From NCBI GenBank assembly GCA_031292255.1, contig JARLHN010000027.1, positions 1 through 44,039 of the forward strand: a DNA stretch of 44,039 nt, written 5' to 3'. The notes below the pieces were generated by a model, which ran no database searches, was not told where the DNA came from, and was given only the letters and a program-made list of their open reading frames with translations. Of the stretch, positions 39,154 to 44,039 are shown piece by piece. Made by a program: the position numbers and the translations under genes. The stretch's first letter is position 1. Every line of letters starts with the position of its first letter. Source of the DNA: Oryzomonas sp. (GTDB lineage Bacteria; Desulfobacterota; Desulfuromonadia; Geobacterales; Pseudopelobacteraceae).

Positions 39154-41307
39154 ATGAATAAGGCATCAAAAACCGAAGAAACTAAATCGGCGACTCCGGG
39201 CCAGCCGCACTCGTCGCACCGCGTAAAGCGGAGAGGACTGCTGGATGCGGAAACAGCGCTGCCGGCACTGAAGCAGGCAGTCATAATGCTGCGGCCGGAC
39301 CTTCAATGGAACAATCCGGTAATGTTCGTCGTGGAGATCGGCGCCATCCTGACGCTTTTCTCCATCGTGCAGATGGCATTTGGGAAGTCCGCCAGTCAGG
39401 TACCGTTAACCTATTTCATCGCCCTCGACATCTGGCTGTTCCTGACCGTGCTTTTCGCCAATTTTGCCACGTCCCTGGCCGAGGCGAGGGGCAAGGCTCA
39501 GGCCGATTCACTCAGGCGGGCCCGCCAAAAAACAATGGCCTATCGCAGGAACAAGGCGGGAGCCATTGAGGAGGTCTCATCGGCAGACCTGAAACCGGGC
39601 GACATCGTTGTGGTGGAGGCGGGACAGATGATCCCCGGCGACGGGGAGATCATCGAAGGGGTCGCCGCCGTCAACGAAGCTGCGATTACCGGAGAATCCG
39701 CCCCGGTGATACGCGAAGCGGGCGGCGACCGTTCCGGGGTAACCGGAGGGACCACGGTCATCTCCGACCGGATCGTGGTGGAGATTACCAGCGGACCGGG
39801 CGATTCGTTCCTCGACCGGATGATCGCCCTGGTGGAAGGGGCCATCCGCCAGCGCACCCCGAACGAGATCGCCCTCACGCTGGTGCTCTCGGCCTTTACC
39901 CTGGTATTCCTGATCGTGGTGGTGCCGCTCTGGCCGATGGCCTGGAACGCCGAACAGTACATGATGGGGTATCTGGGCGCCTCGGAACCATTGAAGAGTC
40001 TCGGCACGGATATCCCGACCCTCATCGCGCTCATCGTCTGCCTGATCCCCACCACCATCGGCGCCCTGCTGGCTGCCATCGGCATCGCCGGCATGGACCG
40101 CGCCATGCAGGCCAACATCATTGCCAAGAGCGGCAAGGCGGTGGAGTTGTGCGGCGACATCGATGTCATCCTCCTGGACAAGACTGGCACCATCACCATA
40201 GGAAACCGGTTTGCGACAAAGTTTATCCCTGTCGGAAAATACAATGCCGCCGATGTGGGGCGGTTGGCCGCCATGGCGTCCATTGCCGATGAGACCCCCG
40301 AAGGGAAGAGCATCGTAGCCCTGTACGAAAAGGAGAGCAAAACCAGGGTCAGCGTGCCGCTGGAAACGCAGCCCGTGCCGTTTACCGCGCAGACACGCAT
40401 GAGCGGCGTCGATATGCCCGATGGGCATCAAATCCGCAAGGGCGCATCGGATGCCGTCATCAAATTCGTCGAGGCGATCAAAGGGCGCGTGCCGGAGGAC
40501 CTCGGTAAAATAGTTGACGGCATCGCTTCCCAGGGAGCGACCCCGCTGGTTGTCGCCGACGGCGCCCAGATCGTGGGAGTGATCGCCCTGGAGGATATTT
40601 TGAAGCCCAACATGATCGAGCGCTTCGACCGGCTGCGGAAGATGGGCCTGAAGACCGTCATGATCACCGGCGACAATCCCCTTACGGCTGCGACCATTGC
40701 CGCGCGGGCCGGGGTGGATGACTTCATTGCCCAGGCAACGCCGGAAACCAAGCTCGCCTACATTCGGGAGCACCAGGCGGCAGGCCACCTGGTGGCCATG
40801 ACCGGCGACGGCACCAACGACGCACCGGCCCTGGCCCAGGCCGACGTGGCCCTGGCCATGAACGCCGGCACCCAGGCGGCCAAGGAAGCGGCCAACCTGG
40901 TGGACCTGGACAGCGACCCGACCAAGCTGATCGAGACCGTGGAGATCGGCAAGCAACTCCTGATGACACGGGGGTCGCTCACCACGTTCTCCATCGCCAA
41001 CGACGTGGCAAAATACTTCGCCATCATCCCGGCGCTCTTCGCCGGGACGCTGCCCTGGCTGAAACCGATCGACATCATGCACCTCCATTCGCCGACCTCG
41101 GCTATTCTGTCAGCGGTCATCTTCAATGCGCTCATCATACCGGTGCTCATACCGATCGCGCTCAAGGGGGTCGCTTACAAACCGCTCGGCGCCGACGCCT
41201 TGCTGCGGCGCAACCTGCTGATTTGGGGCCTGGGAGGCGTTGTCGTACCGTTCATCGGCATCAAGCTGATCGACATGGTCATGGCGGGTCTGCATCTGGT
41301 TAATTGA
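39154..41307 (+). CDS. kdpB: Potassium-transporting P-type ATPase, KdpB catalytic subunit
   Basis: The 717-residue P-type ATPase has the actuator motif [11 protein letters not shown], phosphorylation site [14 protein letters not shown] with Asp342, and nucleotide-domain [10 protein letters not shown]. The hinge [20 protein letters not shown] follows. The TGES serine used for inhibitory phosphorylation in E. coli is conserved. It is about 35 residues longer than E. coli KdpB because of an N-terminal polar tail. It hydrolyses ATP to drive K+ uptake through KdpA. It is the only KdpB in the window and must serve KdpA2, and possibly KdpA1. A 12-bp palindrome CACAAATTTGTG lies upstream at 39111-39122. 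Confidence 0.97.
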   Translation: MNKASKTEETKSATPGQPHSSHRVKRRGLLDAETALPALKQAVIMLRPDLQWNNPVMFVVEIGAILTLFSIVQMAFGKSASQVPLTYFIALDIWLFLTVLFANFATSLAEARGKAQADSLRRARQKTMAYRRNKAGAIEEVSSADLKPGDIVVVEAGQMIPGDGEIIEGVAAVNEAAITGESAPVIREAGGDRSGVTGGTTVISDRIVVEITSGPGDSFLDRMIALVEGAIRQRTPNEIALTLVLSAFTLVFLIVVVPLWPMAWNAEQYMMGYLGASEPLKSLGTDIPTLIALIVCLIPTTIGALLAAIGIAGMDRAMQANIIAKSGKAVELCGDIDVILLDKTGTITIGNRFATKFIPVGKYNAADVGRLAAMASIADETPEGKSIVALYEKESKTRVSVPLETQPVPFTAQTRMSGVDMPDGHQIRKGASDAVIKFVEAIKGRVPEDLGKIVDGIASQGATPLVVADGAQIVGVIALEDILKPNMIERFDRLRKMGLKTVMITGDNPLTAATIAARAGVDDFIAQATPETKLAYIREHQAAGHLVAMTGDGTNDAPALAQADVALAMNAGTQAAKEAANLVDLDSDPTKLIETVEIGKQLLMTRGSLTTFSIANDVAKYFAIIPALFAGTLPWLKPIDIMHLHSPTSAILSAVIFNALIIPVLIPIALKGVAYKPLGADALLRRNLLIWGLGGVVVPFIGIKLIDMVMAGLHLVN

Positions 41308-41339
41308 GCTTTCAAGGCATAGCCCTGATAAACAGGATA

Positions 41340-41388
41340 AGTACGTTAACGAAGTCATTTTCTACCGGAAAATAACTTCTAACGTACT
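41340..41388 (+). promoter_or_regulatory. Long hairpin between kdpB and kdpC
   Basis: AGTACGTTA-AC-GAAGT-C-ATTTTC pairs with GAAAAT-A-ACTTC-TAACGTACT around a TACCG loop. That gives about 20 base pairs with one mismatch and one two-base bulge. No U-tract follows, and it ends just before the kdpC ribosome site (AAGGAGACTTGAC). It is well placed for RNase processing or for setting the KdpC level against KdpB. Confidence 0.7.
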
Positions 41389-41403
41389 ACAAGGAGACTT
41401 GAC

Positions 41404-42420
41404 ATGTTGCGACAGATTTCAAAGAGCATTTTGCTTTTACTATTTTCGGTGGTCATCTGCTGCATCGCCTATCCGCTGGTATTATGGGCGATCGGGCAGG
41501 CCGCCTTCCCCTTTCAGGCCAACGGCAGCCTGTTGCAGGGGCCGGACGGCAAAGATGTGGGATCAAAGCTCATTGCCCAGCCGTTCACCAAGGACGAATA
41601 CTTCCAGCCCCGTCCTTCCTCGCCGTCGTACGATGCTTCGGCCTCGGCCTCGTCTTCTCTGGCGCCTTCCAACTATGCGCTGCGCGACCGGGTTGCACGG
41701 ACGCTGGGTCCCATTGTGACCTACCGCGGCGGCGCCAAGGCCGGTAAACAGGTGGCGCCGGATGTGGAGGCGTGGTTCCAGAAGGACTCCTTCCAGGGTA
41801 AGCCGCATATCGTGGCCCAATGGGCCGATCAGCACAATTCCCTTGCCCAGGCGTGGGTTAACGCAGATCCGAAGAACGGCGCATACGTAGACGAATGGAC
41901 AAAGATCCATCAGGCCATCGTTGCCCAGTGGATCAAGGACAACCCGGCCACACCAAAGCCAAAGGCAGCCGATCTGGCAGTGGTGTTCTTCAAGGATTTC
42001 TCCAACACGAACCCCGGCAGGTTCCCCTCCAGCGTCACGAAAACAGGACCTGACGGCAAGCCGCTGACAGCCATTGAACCGGTCAAGGACGGCTCTGACG
42101 TCCAGTCGATCTTCTTTGAGATGTGGCGGGAAGAGCATGCCGACGCCGACCTCCAGGACGTCCCCGGTGACTTGGTTACCGCCTCCGCATCCGGTCTCGA
42201 TCCTCATATCTCGCTGCAGAATGCCGAGTTCCAGCTCGACCGCGTTGCCGCCAAGTGGGCCGCCAATCTGAAGCGCGACCCGGCCGCGATCCGCAAGGAG
42301 ATAGAGCAGATCATACAAAAAAATGCATCTGCTCCATGGGGAGGACTGATCGGTGAGCAGTTTGTAAACGTGCTGGAAATCAATCTTGAGCTGCGCAAGC
42401 TTTATGGTGCGCCTTCATAG
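41404..42420 (+). CDS. kdpC: Potassium-transporting ATPase subunit C, long form
   Basis: The 338-residue protein starts with the KdpC membrane helix (about 8-30). The conserved QANGSLLQGPDGKDVGSKLI and FQPRPSSPSYDASASASSSL follow. The KdpC ending VPGDLVTASASGLDPHISLQ, then FQLDRVAAKW, is intact. Between them, about residues 95-245, lies an extra domain of roughly 150 residues rich in Trp, Lys and Gln that classical KdpC (about 190 residues) lacks. KdpC stabilises the KdpAB complex and enhances ATP binding. The insert faces the periplasm by topology and may be a partner-binding domain. Confidence 0.92.
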   Translation: MLRQISKSILLLLFSVVICCIAYPLVLWAIGQAAFPFQANGSLLQGPDGKDVGSKLIAQPFTKDEYFQPRPSSPSYDASASASSSLAPSNYALRDRVARTLGPIVTYRGGAKAGKQVAPDVEAWFQKDSFQGKPHIVAQWADQHNSLAQAWVNADPKNGAYVDEWTKIHQAIVAQWIKDNPATPKPKAADLAVVFFKDFSNTNPGRFPSSVTKTGPDGKPLTAIEPVKDGSDVQSIFFEMWREEHADADLQDVPGDLVTASASGLDPHISLQNAEFQLDRVAAKWAANLKRDPAAIRKEIEQIIQKNASAPWGGLIGEQFVNVLEINLELRKLYGAPS

Positions 42421-42479
42421 GAAAACCGGGCTCATGCCGGATCAACGGATCGGCGCCCGGTAAGGGAGAGAGGATCAAA

Positions 42480-42761
42480 ATGAAGCAGGTGGAAGGAATT
42501 GTATATACGAGAGATGTGGAAAAACTGTCAAAGGCTCTCGAAGCACATGGATTCATTGTCCAGGAGGTTGTCTATGATGGCCGCCGGGCAATAAATTCCG
42601 GCATCCTTAAAGGTATTGCCTATGTTTACAACCTGATTAATAGAGTAAAAATACGAATCGTCATAAACGACGATCTGGTCGGCACACTCATGGAGACACT
42701 GCGCAGTTTCGGCGATTGCAGTTTCGACATTCTTCCGGGTGAACGAATCTGCTTCGCCTGA
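42480..42761 (+). CDS. Small PII-fold-like protein, copy 2
   Basis: The 93-residue paralogue of the protein at 32846-33127 is identical at 60 of 93 positions. The block RAINSGILKG, which replaces the PII T-loop, is fully conserved. The segments MKQVEGIVYTRDVEKLSKAL and NRVKIRIVINDDLVGTL follow the PII plan. The ribosome site GAGAGAGGATCAAA resembles that of copy 1. It lies 59 bases after kdpC, so each kdpA-bearing unit has one copy. A regulatory role on the pump is inferred from this pairing. Confidence 0.62.
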   Translation: MKQVEGIVYTRDVEKLSKALEAHGFIVQEVVYDGRRAINSGILKGIAYVYNLINRVKIRIVINDDLVGTLMETLRSFGDCSFDILPGERICFA

Positions 42762-42802
42762 ATGATCGCTGCAAGTTGAAAATAAAGGGATAGGTGATCA
42801 GA

Positions 42803-43258
42803 ATGGAAAATTTTTCGCTGAGTGGCGTGTATGAGGTGGGTAACGAGCTGCTGGACGCCCAGCACAAGGTAATATTGAACTATATGGCAAAGGTCTATAC
42901 GTACCTTTTAGCCGACAAGAAAGATGATGACCTGTTCGGGTTGATAAACAGGCTCGATACCTGCTGCAAGCTTCATTTTCTGGACGAGGAAAAGTTCATG
43001 GAGGAGATGGAACTCCCTGAAACCGAGGAGCACAAGGCCCAGCATGCACTGTTCGTTACGCATCTGGAGAATTTCATGGGCAGGTACGAAGAGTCGGACA
43101 GTGTTAAGAACATTGGCGAACTTGTGTTCCTGAAAGGGTGGTTTCTGGAGCATATCGAGGTATTCGACAAACGGTACGCCGAGTTCAAAAAACGCTTTGA
43201 CATGGCAGTGCATGAATCCACCCGGCAAGCTGCTCTCAAGAACAGCACTACGAAATAA
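42803..43258 (+). CDS. Bacteriohemerythrin (single-domain, O2-binding diiron protein)
   Basis: The 151-residue protein has the full hemerythrin ligand set: His in LLDAQHKVI, HFLDEEKF (H-x(3)-E), EEHKAQHALF (two His) and the closing WFLEHIEVFDKRY (H-x(4)-D). Such proteins bind O2 reversibly at a diiron centre and act in oxygen sensing, storage or delivery. I start at 42803 because AGGTGATCAGA precedes it; a GTG at 42794 is in frame. It may be transcribed with the upstream PII-like gene, 41 bases away. Confidence 0.9.
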   Translation: MENFSLSGVYEVGNELLDAQHKVILNYMAKVYTYLLADKKDDDLFGLINRLDTCCKLHFLDEEKFMEEMELPETEEHKAQHALFVTHLENFMGRYEESDSVKNIGELVFLKGWFLEHIEVFDKRYAEFKKRFDMAVHESTRQAALKNSTTK

Positions 43259-43328
43259 TAGAATTTGAAACCAAATACGGTTTCAATATCAGCACCGATC
43301 ATAACCGATAATGAAAAGGAGAAGGAAA

Positions 43329-44039
43329 ATGAAGTTTGGAAAAATTTTGGCAGCAGCATGTTTAACTGTGGCAACGGCGTGTGGCACGGCAATGGCGATC
43401 CCTTCGGAACAGATCGCGATACCATCGACAGATGCAAAAGGTTTCAAGGAAGTAACCCTCAACATAATCAGCACGCAACGGTTCTCATCGAAAGGAAACG
43501 CGGGCGCCAGCTCATACGATGCCGGCGTTCTCGTGGGCGTGCTCCCTTTCGAATCCCTCAAGTTGGAAGTCGGCTTCGATTACCTCACCAGTAACCTTCA
43601 AAGTGATAACTCCGCCGATAATCACCCCTTCTACCTCAATGCCAAACTGGCCACTCCCGAGGATCTCGGATTCAAGGGCATGCCGGCCTTTGCCGTTGGT
43701 GCCTATAATCTTGGCATCTACGACAAGCCCGAGAGAGGGATTCAAAATTCAGGCGATGTGCTCTCCACCCGTCAAAACCTTGCCTATGCCCTTGTCGCCA
43801 GGACCTGTCCCGTAATCGGCCGTCTTTCCATCGGTGGCTACTATGGCGCGGAACGCGCTCTGGCTACTACCGGTACCGGTAATCCAAGCATTACCAAAAA
43901 CAACAGCGGTATCCTCGCTTCCTGGGATCGCAGCATGACCGAGATTTCCGACAAACTGTGGTTCGGGGTCGACTACCTGAGCGGCAACAACGCCAACGGC
44001 GAACTCGGTATCGGCGGGTCGTGGGCCTTCTCCAAGCAG
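43329..44039 (+). CDS. Secreted beta-barrel-like outer-membrane protein (partial, runs off the window)
   Basis: The frame stays open to the window edge (237 codons). It starts at ATG after AAAGGAGAAGGAAA with a signal peptide (MKFGKILAAACLTVATACGT, then AMA). The mature part has alternating short strands with aromatic ends (KLEVGFDYLTS, FYLNAKLATP, LSIGGYYGAER, KLWFGVDYLSGN), as expected of an outer-membrane barrel. I do not recognise a specific porin family. It follows the hemerythrin gene by 70 bases and may be a separate unit. Confidence 0.65.
   Translation, partial: MKFGKILAAACLTVATACGTAMAIPSEQIAIPSTDAKGFKEVTLNIISTQRFSSKGNAGASSYDAGVLVGVLPFESLKLEVGFDYLTSNLQSDNSADNHPFYLNAKLATPEDLGFKGMPAFAVGAYNLGIYDKPERGIQNSGDVLSTRQNLAYALVARTCPVIGRLSIGGYYGAERALATTGTGNPSITKNNSGILASWDRSMTEISDKLWFGVDYLSGNNANGELGIGGSWAFSKQ

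Noticed and set aside
39577-41088. 503-codon minus-strand frame opposite kdpB
   Set aside because: It is an antisense shadow with a His/Gly/Gln-rich composition, and kdpB is certain.

Overview
The window looks like chromosome from a Geobacter-type delta-proteobacterium (Desulfuromonadales/Geobacterales). This is inferred from gene content, not from a marker gene: a 2-oxoacid:ferredoxin oxidoreductase, rubrerythrin, CDGSH proteins, a PEP-CTERM protein, sigma-54 promoters, a bacteriohemerythrin, a Kdp system with an unusually long KdpC, and GC-rich hairpin repeats between convergent genes. There is no rRNA, tRNA, CRISPR array or intact insertion sequence that I can recognise.

Layout. (1) 1-2.6 kb is the end of an efflux operon: the C-terminus of a HlyD-type adaptor, a decayed TolC-type tail and an intact FUSC/AaeB-type protein. 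(2) 2.6-12.3 kb is a redox-stress island with a sigma-54 activator, a divergent azoreductase, YceI, two near-identical CDGSH proteins, an Frm2-type nitroreductase, KorAB, rubrerythrin and WrbA. It is littered with 3'-end fragments of korB, a pirin, a rubrerythrin and a nitroreductase, which points to repeated duplication and deletion. (3) 12.3-17 kb holds an exonuclease, an ABC-2 exporter, a gene remnant and a LexA-like repressor whose start codon sits at the centre of a perfect 28-bp palindrome, followed by small uncharacterised genes. (4) 17-31.9 kb is mostly housekeeping: DUF169, a PcnB/CCA-type nucleotidyltransferase, a triplicated-repeat SPFH protein, a PEP-CTERM protein with a consensus sigma-54 promoter, an SBP-PAS-GGDEF sensor, rimI-pyrK-pyrD, a mercuric reductase without other mer genes, and gabD.

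(5) 32-44 kb is the most interesting part: two consecutive transcription units built around potassium transport. Unit 1 encodes an ANTAR antitermination regulator, a small PII-fold-like protein, an MSS51-C-like protein and a complete KdpA (KdpA1) with no KdpB or KdpC of its own. Unit 2 encodes a secreted protein, a non-canonical PII protein, a 31-residue membrane peptide, KdpF, a second divergent KdpA (KdpA2), KdpB, a long KdpC, a second copy of the small PII-like protein, a bacteriohemerythrin and a partial beta-barrel-like protein. A conserved promoter-region element with two TTGAC boxes exactly 32 bp apart lies upstream of both units, suggesting common control. No KdpD or KdpE is present. 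The simplest reading is a Kdp system with two alternative channel subunits, tied to PII-type signalling and RNA-level regulation. That functional reading is inference.
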